DNA from: a bacterium
Lineage (GTDB): Bacteria > Armatimonadota > Abditibacteriia > Abditibacteriales > Abditibacteriaceae
Assembly (NCBI GenBank): GCA_004172935.1
Contig: SDZD01000010.1
Location: 1 to 64,000, forward strand
Direction: 5' to 3'
Length of the DNA: 64,000 bases
This document shows positions 52,454 through 62,070 of the stretch, piece after piece. The position numbers and the translations under genes were made by a program. Under the pieces are notes generated by a model, which searched no databases, was not told the DNA's origin, and saw nothing but the letters and a program-made list of their open reading frames with translations. Position 1 is the stretch's first letter. The number at the start of each line of letters is the position of its first letter.

Positions 52454-53188
52454 ATGGCCGACTCCTCAAAGCCCGCCGAAGATCAAGCCGAACTTGATGC
52501 GGTTTCCATCCAAGACTGTGGCGAACCTTTGGTTGACTTTCTCGCTCTTGCCCCCACACCTAAATTAGTGCTCTCACCCCAACATCCGGTGTTCGAGTTC
52601 CCGCGCGTTCATTTGCTGCGCGAGAGTGTGGCGAAAATGATTATTCAAGCCGCCAACGCCCTGCCCGACGGCTTGCGGTTGCAGATTATCGAGGGATACC
52701 GCCCGATTCAGGTTCAGCGCGAACATTTCAAGCATTCGTTAGCCGAAGCGCGCAAACGCATGCCCGGCGCCAGCAAGGCCGAATTACTGGTCGAGGCGGG
52801 GCGCTATTCGGCGCCACCCGATGCCCCAACACCGCCGCCACATACGACGGGGGGCGCCGTCGATTTGGAGATTATAGACGAGAATGGCGAACGGCTCGAC
52901 TTCAGTTCGCCTCTTGACCTGCTGGATATGCGTGGCGCGGCGATGGACTCGGACGCGATTTCGGAGGAAGCTAAGAAGAACCGTGTCCTACTCCGCTCGG
53001 TTCTCGAACCCACCGGCCTGACCAACTATGTCGATGAGTGGTGGCACTGGAGCTATGGCGACAATGGCTGGGCACTACGAGTGAACGCGCCGTGCGCGAT
53101 TTACGGCCCGATTGAGTTGCCAGCTGATGCCCTGTGGGTTGGCGACCTCGATAAATTGCCCGCATCGGCAGTGGACGGCGAATTTTAA
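52454..53188 (+). CDS. ddpX: D-alanyl-D-alanine dipeptidase
   Basis: Hydrolyses D-Ala-D-Ala, a peptidoglycan precursor or breakdown product. The 244 residues show the M15/VanX zinc ligands H130 and D137 (PPHTTGGAVDLEI), the catalytic E195 and H198 (DEWWHW), and R83 in GYRP. There is no signal peptide, so it is cytosolic. It is two bases upstream of a dipeptide permease gene and near a binding-protein gene, as in the E. coli ddp operon, supporting recovery of cell-wall dipeptide. VanX-type resistance genes are not adjacent. Confidence 0.9.
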   Translation: MADSSKPAEDQAELDAVSIQDCGEPLVDFLALAPTPKLVLSPQHPVFEFPRVHLLRESVAKMIIQAANALPDGLRLQIIEGYRPIQVQREHFKHSLAEARKRMPGASKAELLVEAGRYSAPPDAPTPPPHTTGGAVDLEIIDENGERLDFSSPLDLLDMRGAAMDSDAISEEAKKNRVLLRSVLEPTGLTNYVDEWWHWSYGDNGWALRVNAPCAIYGPIELPADALWVGDLDKLPASAVDGEF

Positions 53189-53190
53189 CG

Positions 53191-54129
53191 ATGACTTCTC
53201 CTATTGCATCCTCAACCGAAGCCGGGGCATTTGCGCGCCCGCTTCGCACCGCTGGCGCCTTCACGCGCTTCATTCGCCATCCACTCACCCGCATTGGGCT
53301 TCCGCTATTGATTTTGTTAGTGATTTTCGCGGTGTTTTCGCATCTGCTATCGCGCGGGCCGGAACACAACCCCGAACACATTTACCCCGATGGCCTCGAT
53401 TCGTTGGGTGTGCCACATAGCCCCGGTGGCGGCTTTCTTCTGGGAGCCGACACATTGGGGCGCGACGTGTGGACTCGCCTGCTATTTGGGGCACGCCTGT
53501 CGCTTTCCATCGCGTTGTGCGCGATGCTGACTTCAACGGTTATTGGAACCACAGTTGGGCTTCTGGCCGGTTATTTCGGTGGGTGGGTAGATCGCACTTT
53601 GACTCGCATCACCGAAATTGTGGCCTCGTTGCCAACTATTTTGTTGGCTATCACGTTGACTCTGGTTTTACCAGAGACATGGCGCGATGTGCGCCCCTTT
53701 TCGGATTTGAACCTCGACCCGCGTCTGGTGGTTGCCATAGGCCTTGTAACATGGACGGGCATTTCGCGCGCGGTACGAGGTCAGGTGCTATCGCTGAAAG
53801 AGCGCGAGTTCGTCGAAGCGGCGCGCGCGTTGGGACAATCGAACACGCGCATTTTGGTTCGGCATATTCTGCCCAATGTGTTGCCGACCGTAATCACATT
53901 AGCGGTGCTTGCCACCGCATCTAACATTCTGTTGGAAGCGGGACTTTCTTATTTGGGGTTGGGAGCGCCCGAAAAACCCTCGTGGGGTTCCATCATCGCG
54001 GAGGGACAACCGTACTTTTCGACAGCTCCGTGGATCACGCTTTCCGCTGGCGCGGCCATTATATTGGCCGTGGCTGCATTTAACTTGCTTGGCAATGCCC
54101 TGACCGAAAGTTTGGAGACTCGCCGTTAA
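53191..54129 (+). CDS. Dipeptide ABC transporter permease, DppC/OppC type
   Basis: 312 residues, six membrane helices. GGFLLGADTLGRDVWTRLLF and the EREFVEAARALGQSNTRILV (EAA-type) loop followed by RHILPNVLPTVITLAVLATA identify the OppC/DppC permease family. It forms half of the membrane channel. The matching OppB-type permease and the ATPases are not in this cluster. Separated by two bases from ddpX. Confidence 0.92.
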   Translation: MTSPIASSTEAGAFARPLRTAGAFTRFIRHPLTRIGLPLLILLVIFAVFSHLLSRGPEHNPEHIYPDGLDSLGVPHSPGGGFLLGADTLGRDVWTRLLFGARLSLSIALCAMLTSTVIGTTVGLLAGYFGGWVDRTLTRITEIVASLPTILLAITLTLVLPETWRDVRPFSDLNLDPRLVVAIGLVTWTGISRAVRGQVLSLKEREFVEAARALGQSNTRILVRHILPNVLPTVITLAVLATASNILLEAGLSYLGLGAPEKPSWGSIIAEGQPYFSTAPWITLSAGAAIILAVAAFNLLGNALTESLETRR

Positions 54130-54169
54130 ACCACTAGCTCAAGGATTCCGCTTCGATTCCAATGCCCGC

Positions 54170-55291
54170 ATGGTGGCACTGGCCTGGCTCGCATCGCGCG
54201 TCTTGGTGTGGGTGTTCGTGATGGTCGGGCATATCCGTCTGCAAACTATGCCACCTCCAAGCGAGGATATGGGCGCGTGGGTGGGCGTATCATCGTACTG
54301 GCTCAATCCGTGGACGACTTTTGATTCGAGGCACTTCATTGGGATTGCGCAACATGGGTACACCCAGCCGCTCCACGCGGCGTTCTTCCCGCTCTACTCG
54401 CTGATTTTACGCATGATAGGCGGAGCCGGAGCCGATGCAAACACCTTGGCGTTGATAGGCATCGTCGTTTCCAATATCGCTTTTCTGGGAGCGTTGTGGT
54501 TGCTATTCTGCCTGACCCGCGACGAATGGGGGGAGGCCGTGGCAAAACGCGCGGTGTGGATCGAGGCGTTTTTTCCAGCGGCTGCCTTTAGCGCGGCGGT
54601 TTACACCGAGTCGCTGTTCCTACTGCTTTCCATCGGGTTCTTTTATGCATCAAGGCGCAAACAGTGGTGGCTGAGTGCGCCATTGGGCTTCTTGGCGGGC
54701 TTAACTCGCAACTCTGGCCCCATTTTGTGCGTGGCCCTATTGCTTGACCGTCCCAAAGAACCGCTTTCCTTTGCGGAAAAGCGTTCGCGGGTTCTGTGCG
54801 CCATTTGCCCCTTGTTAGGTTTGATAGTGGTTCAATTGTACTTGCACCAGACGATGGGATCCTCTTCGCTGTCGGTGCAGAAGATATTTGGGAGAGAACT
54901 AACATTCCCGCTCTTTCCCATCTTGTTGGATTTGCAAGCCCTGCTCACCAAACCAGACACATGGCTTGATTTCGTCACCTTTCCTGTGGTGATGTCGTGC
55001 ATCATTAGCCTTACGCTGATGTGGATGTACCGCCGCCGCTTCTCGCCGGGCAAACTATTTTTCGTCGGTTCGATTCTGATCATGAGCCTCACTCTAGCGT
55101 GGCAAGGGACTCCGCACACATTATCGACCATACGCTATTTGTTTGGCGCGTTTCCCGCCATCCAATTATTCGCTCTCGCTTCCTCCGAAAAGCTGCCCTC
55201 AAAACGGGCCACGATGTATTTGGCGACTGCCGGTATCGCGTTGTTTTTCGTTCAATCCTACTTGTTTGGCCTGAAAGATTTTCTCGGTTGA
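54170..55291 (+). CDS. Membrane mannosyltransferase-like protein (PIG-V family)
   Basis: 373 residues with about ten hydrophobic segments. The loop WTTFDSRHFIGIAQHGYTQP carries the Asp-Arg-His type signature of GPI mannosyltransferase II-like (PIG-V) and related GT-C enzymes, and FFPLYSLILRMIGGA follows. Bacterial members transfer mannose from polyprenyl-phosphate donors; here the acceptor is unknown. The open frame extends upstream to 54131, but no other start codon is present. Part of the ddpX cluster. Confidence 0.7.
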   Translation: MVALAWLASRVLVWVFVMVGHIRLQTMPPPSEDMGAWVGVSSYWLNPWTTFDSRHFIGIAQHGYTQPLHAAFFPLYSLILRMIGGAGADANTLALIGIVVSNIAFLGALWLLFCLTRDEWGEAVAKRAVWIEAFFPAAAFSAAVYTESLFLLLSIGFFYASRRKQWWLSAPLGFLAGLTRNSGPILCVALLLDRPKEPLSFAEKRSRVLCAICPLLGLIVVQLYLHQTMGSSSLSVQKIFGRELTFPLFPILLDLQALLTKPDTWLDFVTFPVVMSCIISLTLMWMYRRRFSPGKLFFVGSILIMSLTLAWQGTPHTLSTIRYLFGAFPAIQLFALASSEKLPSKRATMYLATAGIALFFVQSYLFGLKDFLG

Positions 55292-55295
55292 AAAG

Positions 55296-56924
55296 ATGCG
55301 CCGTTTACTTCCTATTTCACTTTTTTTGCTGCCGTTAGCTGCGAGTTGCGGTCATGCACCACAACCACCTGGCGTCATTCGGGTTGCGCAAGATAGCGAC
55401 CCATCCACACTCGACCCGGCGCGCTCTTACGACACGACGTCGATTATTTTTACTCGCTTGATGTATCGTGGTTTGGTTGAATACGACTTCGAGGCTAAAA
55501 TCCACGAGGAAGTCGCACAGAGCTACAGCATTTCGGAGGATGGCAAAACCTATCGCTTCCAGTTGCGCCCCGACGTGCGCTGGTGGGATGGTAAGCCCGT
55601 TGAGGCCGCCGATTTCCGCTATGCCATTGAACGCGCACTCGACCCGGCGACGGCTTCGGATGGCTCGTCGTTTTTCACGGGTATCGAAGGTGCCGAGGAA
55701 TGGATGAAGTCGTTGGAGACAAAGACACCTCTAGCCCACGTAAAGGGAATCGAGGTTCCTTCGCCCCGCGAAATCGTGTTTCATCTCGCTCAATCGGACT
55801 CGACGTTTTTGGCGCGTTTGACTCTACCGTTCGCCTATGCCGTACCCCGCGACTATGTGGAAGGACTGCGCAAACAATATGGGAGCGGCAAGCTGCTCTC
55901 GGACGCACTCTCGGAACATCCGATGGGATGTGGCCCCTTCAAGTTCGCCGAATGGGTTCACGATTCGAGCTTACGACTGGAGAAGAACCCCGACTACTTC
56001 CGGCCTGAATTTCCTAAAGCCAACACCATTCAAGCCCAGTTCGGCATCAGCACAACTCTTCAGACCATGCTGTTCGAGCAAGGCTCGCTGGATGTCATGC
56101 CCATCACCGACGTTTTTCCCGCCGACTTCCTACGCCTGAAAAACTCGCCGAAGTGGAAGGGGCTTATTGCCGACGCGCCGATGATGGACATTCGCTACAT
56201 GGCGATGAACAACGAATTGGAGCCCTTCAAGGACCGCCGTGTTCGTCAGGCAATTTGCTATGCCATCAATCGCGACCGCATCGTATCGTTTCTGACGGGA
56301 CGCGCTTCTAAAGCGCGCGGCGCTTTGCCCGAAGGCGTGCAGTCATATGACCCCAAATTGTTCTCCTATCCCTACGACCCGGCCAAAGCCAAACAAATGC
56401 TGAAAGAAGCGGGCTATAAGCAGTCAGCCCCCATACCGATGATTTATCCGCTTACGGAGCCTTGGTATGCGAAAGCCGCCCAATCCATTCAGCAGGACTT
56501 AGAGGCGATTGGCATTAAAATCGAAACCAAGGGGATGCGCTATGGCGACCTCAAAGCCATCGCCTCGCGGCGTGGCCCGAAGGGTGGTCGTCTCGTGATG
56601 CAAGGTTGGCTACAGGACTTCCCCGACCCATCGAACTACCTCGACCCACTTTTCAACAAGCGCTCCATCAGAGATGCTGGCAGTTTGAACCGCTCATTCT
56701 ACTCGAACCCGAAGGTGAATGAGTTGCTCGATTCGGCCCTACTCACCCCCAACGGCCCGGCACGATGGCAGAAGTATCAGGAGGCACAGCGCATTATCGT
56801 CAATGACGCGCCAGTAGTGTTCCTTCACAACACACGCCGCTATGTCATTCGCCAACCGCGCGTAAAAGGCTTCCAACTCCATCCCGAATGGAACGCCACC
56901 TACGAATACCTGACCGTCGATTGA
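55296..56924 (+). CDS. Oligopeptide/dipeptide ABC transporter substrate-binding lipoprotein
   Basis: 542 residues. Lipobox LAASC (Cys18) makes it a lipoprotein. VIRVAQDSDPSTLDPARSYD, YRFQLRPDVRWWDGKPVEAA and RRVRQAICYAINRDRIVSFL are the SBP_bac_5 family signatures (DppA/OppA). It delivers peptides to the neighbouring DppC-type permease; the cluster with ddpX suggests D-Ala-D-Ala or a murein peptide. Four bases after the mannosyltransferase, then a terminator. Confidence 0.92.
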   Translation: MRRLLPISLFLLPLAASCGHAPQPPGVIRVAQDSDPSTLDPARSYDTTSIIFTRLMYRGLVEYDFEAKIHEEVAQSYSISEDGKTYRFQLRPDVRWWDGKPVEAADFRYAIERALDPATASDGSSFFTGIEGAEEWMKSLETKTPLAHVKGIEVPSPREIVFHLAQSDSTFLARLTLPFAYAVPRDYVEGLRKQYGSGKLLSDALSEHPMGCGPFKFAEWVHDSSLRLEKNPDYFRPEFPKANTIQAQFGISTTLQTMLFEQGSLDVMPITDVFPADFLRLKNSPKWKGLIADAPMMDIRYMAMNNELEPFKDRRVRQAICYAINRDRIVSFLTGRASKARGALPEGVQSYDPKLFSYPYDPAKAKQMLKEAGYKQSAPIPMIYPLTEPWYAKAAQSIQQDLEAIGIKIETKGMRYGDLKAIASRRGPKGGRLVMQGWLQDFPDPSNYLDPLFNKRSIRDAGSLNRSFYSNPKVNELLDSALLTPNGPARWQKYQEAQRIIVNDAPVVFLHNTRRYVIRQPRVKGFQLHPEWNATYEYLTVD

Positions 56925-56934
56925 ACATCAAAAA

Positions 56935-56960
56935 GGCACCGAGGAATTTTCCTCGGTGCC
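56935..56960. terminator. Bidirectional terminator
   Basis: GGCACCGAGGA / TCCTCGGTGCC with an ATTT loop, preceded by AAAAA and followed by CTTTTG; shared by two convergent ABC clusters. Confidence 0.85.
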
Positions 56961-56982
56961 CTTTTGTTATATGTTGCAGACG

Positions 56983-58227
56983 TTAACCCAGACGGCGGGA
57001 TTTGGGGTCCAGTGCATCGCGCAAACCGTCGCCCAAAAAGTTGAAGGCGAGGGTGGTGATGAAGATGCCCACTGCAGGTGCCAGAATCCATCGCCTTTCG
57101 GTGAAAGTTGATAGATCTTGTGCAGCACTCAACATGTTGCCCCAGCTAGCCATAGGGTCGCGTATACCGAGCCCCAAGAATGACAAACCTGCTTCAGCCA
57201 AGATGTAACCGGGAACGCTCATAGTCGCGGCGATGATGGCGTAGGTGAATGTGGAAGGCAAGATGTGGCGCACAATGATTTGAAGGTCATTGAGGCCCAG
57301 TGAGCGGCCCGCCTCGACAAATTCGCGTTCACGGACAGAAAGCACCATGCCACGCACGATACGCGCCATACCCGCCCAGCCCACAAACGACAGAATGACG
57401 ATGATGAGGATGTAGACGACTACAGGAGGCAGTGTCGGTGGCAAGGCCGCCGCGAGAGCCAACAACAGGTAGAAATCGGGAACACTCATCATCACTTCGC
57501 AACCACGCATTATGGCATCATCGGTGACGCCGCCATAATAGCCCGCGATGCCCCCCACGAGCATTCCTAAAGTGAAGGTGATGCAAATGCCGATAAAGCC
57601 CACAGAAAGCGCGATCATCGAGCCGTAAATCAGACGCGAAAAATAGTCGCGCCCGAAAGTATCGGTTCCCAGAATGAAAATCGGCCCGTCCTCGGCACCA
57701 AAGAGGTGAACCGTGGTAGGAAGGAATCCCCAGAATTTGTAAGGAGTGCCGTGAATGAAAAAACGCAGCGGGAGCTTTTTATTCGGATTCGATAACCATT
57801 CGCCATTTTGATACTCGGTGGCGTAGTAAAACGGCTGAATCGAGAACGCTCCGGTTTGCCCATCGGTGAAACGCAGATTCATCGGGGGGTGAAAACTGGC
57901 GTTGACTCCCTGTGGGTTCTGGTCTTGATAATCGTAGGGAGCAATGAACTGCCCAAAGATGGCGATAAGATACAAACACACGAGCGTCCACAATCCGGCC
58001 ATCGCCATGCGGTTTTTGCGGAGTTGACGCCATGCCAACTGCAAAGGAGATTGGGAATCGGGCGGCTGTAAATCGCGCGCCGCCCGTCCGGTGAGGAATT
58101 GGCGAGTAGCCCGCTCCTTGCCGATGCTTGTAGGCGCGAGCGCAGGCGAAGCCGCCAGTTGTCCCTCGGTAGAGGCTCCGGGCGGTTCAGGAGGCGCGAG
58201 GTCGTTAGAGCGCGGTTCAGGATTCAT
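56983..58227 (-). CDS. Oligopeptide ABC transporter permease, OppC type
   Basis: 414 residues, longer than usual (about 300) because of a Pro/Ala-rich N-terminal tail and a large periplasmic loop (about residues 105-190). LGTDTFGRDYFSRLIYGSMI and EREFVEAGRSLGLNDLQIIV with RHILPSTFTYAIIAATM are the OppC signatures. It ends the SBP-OppB-OppC operon; the ATG is one base after the OppB stop codon. No ATPase gene follows within the window. Confidence 0.93.
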   Translation of the reverse strand: MNPEPRSNDLAPPEPPGASTEGQLAASPALAPTSIGKERATRQFLTGRAARDLQPPDSQSPLQLAWRQLRKNRMAMAGLWTLVCLYLIAIFGQFIAPYDYQDQNPQGVNASFHPPMNLRFTDGQTGAFSIQPFYYATEYQNGEWLSNPNKKLPLRFFIHGTPYKFWGFLPTTVHLFGAEDGPIFILGTDTFGRDYFSRLIYGSMIALSVGFIGICITFTLGMLVGGIAGYYGGVTDDAIMRGCEVMMSVPDFYLLLALAAALPPTLPPVVVYILIIVILSFVGWAGMARIVRGMVLSVREREFVEAGRSLGLNDLQIIVRHILPSTFTYAIIAATMSVPGYILAEAGLSFLGLGIRDPMASWGNMLSAAQDLSTFTERRWILAPAVGIFITTLAFNFLGDGLRDALDPKSRRLG

Positions 58228-58228
58228 A

Positions 58229-59194
58229 TCACGAAAATTTGATACGGGGGTCGGTCACAGCGAGCAAAATGTCGGCGACAAGGTTGCCCACAATCAGCAG
58301 GACAGTTCCCATCACGAAACTGCCCATAGCCACATAAATGTCCTGCACTTGAACGGATTCAAGTAGCAAGCGGCCCAACCCCGGCCACGCCATAACGTTT
58401 TCAACGAGAGCTGAACCCGCCAACAGTCCCGAAAGCTCGAAACCAAACAAAGTGATGAGCGGGTTCACCGAGTTACGAAAAGCATGTTTCCAGATGACTT
58501 TTCGCTCGGTTAAACCGCGCGCACGCGCTGCGAGAATATAGTTCTCGCTGAGGACTTCGAGCACGTTGCCACGCATCTGGCGCATCAATCCAGCGACTCC
58601 ACGTGTGCCAAGCACAAGAACTGGCAAAATCAGATGCCAACCTGTGTCCCAGATTTTGCCGCCCCATGACAGGGCCTCGTAGTTAGGGCTGGTAGCTCCA
58701 CCAACAGGAAAAAATCCTTTTTCCTGCGCGAACCACATCGCCAACAGAGCCACAAAAAAGCCCGGCAAGGAGATGGCAGCGAAAGCAAAAAAGTTTGCTA
58801 TGCGATCAACGACACCATTGCGGTGGGTGGCGATGTAAACGCCGAGCGGAATGGCGACTGCCCAAGCGAAGACCGTTGACCAGAATGACAGTAAGAACGT
58901 ATAGTAGAGTCGCTGACCAATGAGCGTGAAAACGCCGATTTTGTAGGTGAACGAGTAACCAAAATCTCCCTGCACAGCATTGGTCAGCCAACGAAAATAT
59001 TGGACGTACCAAGGCTTATCGAGGCCAAAGACCAACTTCAAGCGCTCGACTGTTTCGGGGCGGATGGTTGGTTGGCCTCGCAAGGTATCGAGATAGTCAC
59101 CTGGCGCGAGTTGCATGACGCCAAACGAAATTATGGTGATAGCCAGCAAAAGCGGAATAAGTTGCAGCAAACGCCGCGCAATGAAACGGGTCAT
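58229..59194 (-). CDS. Oligopeptide ABC transporter permease, OppB type
   Basis: 321 residues with six helices. MTRFIARRLLQLIPLLLAIT, QLAPGDYLDTLRGQPTIRPE and the EAA loop VLSENYILAARARGLTERKV with WKHAFRNSVNPLITLFG are standard for OppB/DppB. It pairs with the OppC protein encoded one base downstream. The binding-protein gene ends directly before its start (no gap). Confidence 0.94.
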   Translation of the reverse strand: MTRFIARRLLQLIPLLLAITIISFGVMQLAPGDYLDTLRGQPTIRPETVERLKLVFGLDKPWYVQYFRWLTNAVQGDFGYSFTYKIGVFTLIGQRLYYTFLLSFWSTVFAWAVAIPLGVYIATHRNGVVDRIANFFAFAAISLPGFFVALLAMWFAQEKGFFPVGGATSPNYEALSWGGKIWDTGWHLILPVLVLGTRGVAGLMRQMRGNVLEVLSENYILAARARGLTERKVIWKHAFRNSVNPLITLFGFELSGLLAGSALVENVMAWPGLGRLLLESVQVQDIYVAMGSFVMGTVLLIVGNLVADILLAVTDPRIKFS

Positions 59195-61078
59195 TTAAGG
59201 TTGGCTGCGCGTTGCGCTCAAGTCGTATATCTCATCCAAGTTCCAAGTCACTCCCCCCACAGGGCAGGGCTTCAGGTTGCCGTAGTTATTTTTTATTGAG
59301 GCAATCGCATCAGGCACAACTGTGTAGATAAAAGGCTGCTGTTCGCCGACAATCTTTTGGAATTCAGCGTAGATAGCCTTACGCTTGGTGTCATCCATTT
59401 CCTGCGCACCTTTACGGAAGAGATCATCGATTTTGGCTTCCCACGGACGATGAGGTTTCTCCTGATAGGGATCCCACTGGTGGAAGTTACCTGCGCTCAT
59501 CCAGATATTTTTACCGTTGCTAGGCTCAATTCCTCCTGTCCAACCAAGAACAACTGCTTGCCAGTCGAAGGGAGGATAAGGCTTCCCTTTTTCTGGTTGA
59601 TTCGATAGTCTCGAAGTGACAGAATTGAATGCAATAGGGGTGAATTTGGCATCGATACCAATCTTGCGCAAATCCGACGATATGATCGTTGCCATGCCAA
59701 CGCGAAGTGAGTTTTCGACGTTAGTTAAGATGTTGAAAGTTACGGGCTTGCCATTAGGCAATTCCAGAATGCCATCGCCATTGCTATCTTTAAGACCGAT
59801 GTCGGCCAACATCCCCTTAGCCTTGTTCAAATCGAAATCGTACTTAGGCACGTCATCCGAATAGAAGACTTTATTGGCAGGCGACTCAGGCCCATAACCG
59901 GGGCGTGCCAGACCTTCATAGACGTTACGCACCAATTTATCGCGGTCAACAGCATAGGAGACAGCCTGACGGAAGCGCGTATCGTTGAATAGTTTGAATA
60001 GCTCTGGATTCTCTTTCGCAGGCTTGGACTTCATATTCATATTGAAGCCAAGATAGCTTGTCGAAAAGGTAGGCCCAAGATTACGAACAGTAAAGTTGCC
60101 AGCCTTTTCTTTCGCCTTGATAATTTTGTAATCCGTTTGTTTCACCGGATTCAAGACATCGGTATCTCCAGCCAAAAACTTGAGTGTGGTTGTATTCAAG
60201 TCGGGGACGATGAGGTTGATGTACTGATCAAGGTAAGGTAGCTGCTGCCCAGTCTTGCTTTTCTTCCAGTAATTTGGGTTGCGCCCATAAACGATGCGCT
60301 GGCCCGGTTTAAATTCAGTGATGATCCAGGGGCCACTTGATACCAAGTCTTTCACATTCACATCGACACCCCATGCAGGGTTGAAAGCAGTCGAATTAGG
60401 TTGGCCCTGCTTCCAGAATTTTTCCAGTATGTGTTTGGGAGCGATAGCGAAACTCAAAATCTCGCGCGCTGGTGCGTAACGAACAGGGAATTTGAATTCG
60501 ACAGTGCGCTCGTCCAATTTTTTGTAGGTCAAAGGTACACGCTTGTAGCCACCTTTGCCATCAGGCGCATCTAAAATCATGCCCTCGCGGAAGTTGGTCT
60601 GGACTTTTTCATCGTAGATGACATCAAGCGTGAAAATTACGTCATCTGCCGTGATAGGAGCCCCATCGCTCCACTTCAGTCCCGGCTTCATCGTAAGAGT
60701 CCAAGTAAGGCCATCCTCTGATATTTTAGGAAGATCGGCGAGTGCGCCTTCCCATTCTAGCGTATAGGGATTGCGTTCAATAAGTGCCGAAGACATTAGG
60801 GCAGCAGCACCCGAAGAAGTCGCATCACCAGAAACCCAAAGGTTGAAGGTTTTAGGATCTCCCGGCGAGGCTTCGATCATTTTGCCACCATATTTGCCGG
60901 GCATGGAGGTTGGTTCAACAACGGCGCCATCCTGAGCAATAGCAAGGTCTTTATCGGTGCGGTCCTGGTTGGAAATGGCCACATTAGAGTTGGCGAATTT
61001 CTCCTGACCGCCGCATCCTGCCAGCAAAGCTCCACCCAAAAGTGAAACCGCGAAAAAAGAACGGAAAAGAGCGTTCAT
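59195..61078 (-). CDS. Oligopeptide ABC transporter substrate-binding lipoprotein
   Basis: 627 residues. Signal with lipobox LLAGC (MNALFRSFFAVSLLGGALLA, Cys22). The SBP_bac_5 domain is recognisable in SEDGLTWTLTMKPGLKWSDG, APITADDVIFTLDVIYD and RFRQAVSYAVDRDKLVRNVY. DLNKAKGMLADIGLKDSNGD has an EF-hand-like DSNGDG turn. Larger than DppA, it resembles binding proteins for longer peptides. First gene of the three-gene operon; divergent from the gene at 61164. Confidence 0.94.
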   Translation of the reverse strand: MNALFRSFFAVSLLGGALLAGCGGQEKFANSNVAISNQDRTDKDLAIAQDGAVVEPTSMPGKYGGKMIEASPGDPKTFNLWVSGDATSSGAAALMSSALIERNPYTLEWEGALADLPKISEDGLTWTLTMKPGLKWSDGAPITADDVIFTLDVIYDEKVQTNFREGMILDAPDGKGGYKRVPLTYKKLDERTVEFKFPVRYAPAREILSFAIAPKHILEKFWKQGQPNSTAFNPAWGVDVNVKDLVSSGPWIITEFKPGQRIVYGRNPNYWKKSKTGQQLPYLDQYINLIVPDLNTTTLKFLAGDTDVLNPVKQTDYKIIKAKEKAGNFTVRNLGPTFSTSYLGFNMNMKSKPAKENPELFKLFNDTRFRQAVSYAVDRDKLVRNVYEGLARPGYGPESPANKVFYSDDVPKYDFDLNKAKGMLADIGLKDSNGDGILELPNGKPVTFNILTNVENSLRVGMATIISSDLRKIGIDAKFTPIAFNSVTSRLSNQPEKGKPYPPFDWQAVVLGWTGGIEPSNGKNIWMSAGNFHQWDPYQEKPHRPWEAKIDDLFRKGAQEMDDTKRKAIYAEFQKIVGEQQPFIYTVVPDAIASIKNNYGNLKPCPVGGVTWNLDEIYDLSATRSQP

Positions 61079-61163
61079 TGGTTAAAGGTCAGTTTAAGCG
61101 CGCGCCCCTGTACGCGACGTAATGTATGCGACACAAACCGCTGAGTAATCGCACACTCATGTT

Positions 61164-61682
61164 ATGAAGTTGCTTACTTCGCGCAGTTGCGCTGTTATTG
61201 TGGCACTTGGCCTTATGCCATCGCAGGGTATGGCCCAGCGCAATAACGCATTGCTGCGCAAGCCTTTACAGCCGCTAACACCTTCTAAACGCGGGGTTGT
61301 GTTCAAGGCTTCCGATGCCCGCGAATTCGGTAAGCAGTGTTCACGGCAATCGCCGACGGGCTGGTGGAGTCCGGTAGCGCCCTCGAAAGCTGAGATCAAA
61401 GCAGTGGAGGCGGCGCTCCCACTATGGATAAAGTCTCACCAACTGAATGATTGGAAAGCCTCGTTCGCAACTTACTACTATCAATATGGCGCTTTAGTGC
61501 GCGGCAAAAAGCGGCTGATTTATGTGAATGCACTCGCGGCAGACGACGGCATGAACGACAAAGACCAACTGTGGCGGCGCATACCAACGATTGTGTGCGA
61601 TGGCGGGCGCAGTTTTTGGGGCATCGAATACGATGTTACGGCCAAGCGATTCCAGAACGCCAGCTTTAATGGGCGTATCTGA
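61164..61682 (+). CDS. Secreted hypothetical protein
   Basis: 172 residues with a signal peptide (MKLLTSRSCAVIVALGLMPS, ending near GMAQ). The mature part has CSRQSPTGWWSPVAPSKAEI, YQYGALVRGKKRLIYVNALA and VCDGGRSFWGIEYDVTAKRF. Two Cys residues may form a disulfide. Similar exported proteins with a CDGGxxFWGxxYD block are known as uncharacterised conserved proteins. Function unknown. It is divergent from the ABC operon. Confidence 0.6.
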   Translation: MKLLTSRSCAVIVALGLMPSQGMAQRNNALLRKPLQPLTPSKRGVVFKASDAREFGKQCSRQSPTGWWSPVAPSKAEIKAVEAALPLWIKSHQLNDWKASFATYYYQYGALVRGKKRLIYVNALAADDGMNDKDQLWRRIPTIVCDGGRSFWGIEYDVTAKRFQNASFNGRI

Positions 61683-61691
61683 ATAGGCCGC

Positions 61692-62027
61692 TCAAAGGCG
61701 TTCCAGCACTTCGAAGCAGTTGGGGCAAATGACGGCGTTAGGGGAACGGGGCAGGATGTCTTTGCGCGCAGCAGCGACTTTGGCGCGGCCTTTGGCGACA
61801 CGTGCTTTGCCGTAGAGTAGCGAACCTACCCATGTTGTCACCATCAGCACAAAGCTCATACCGGGGAATAGGCGGGCGAAGGGACGAGTTGGGGTAAAGG
61901 AATCGATGGTCGGTTTTTCGTGGACATCGCTCTCGAAAAAGCGCACTAACGGGAACATGGTGCCATGTTCGCATTGAGGACATGAGCCATGAAACGGCGG
62001 AACGCGCGGAGCCGAATTTGGAATCAC
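61692..62027 (-). CDS. Membrane protein with two zinc ribbons' Cys pairs
   Basis: About 111 residues from a GTG start (VIPNSAPRVPPFHG); a longer ATG frame to 62126 overlaps the FUSC gene and has poor composition. CPQCEHGTMFPLVRFFESDV near the start and CPNCFEVLERL at the end give two CxxC pairs around one hydrophobic segment (FPGMSFVLMVTTWVGSLLYG) and a basic stretch. A zinc-bearing membrane protein is likely. Start is uncertain. Follows FUSC by 44 bases. Confidence 0.5.
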   Translation of the reverse strand: MIPNSAPRVPPFHGSCPQCEHGTMFPLVRFFESDVHEKPTIDSFTPTRPFARLFPGMSFVLMVTTWVGSLLYGKARVAKGRAKVAAARKDILPRSPNAVICPNCFEVLERL

Positions 62028-62070
62028 GTCTTCAGTTTGTGAAAAGGGAGCGATTAGCTTCTGGGAAGGT

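Noticed and set aside
52454..53188. VanX-type vancomycin resistance gene
   Set aside because: No vanH or van ligase is adjacent; the link to dipeptide transporter genes fits the ddp-type role better.
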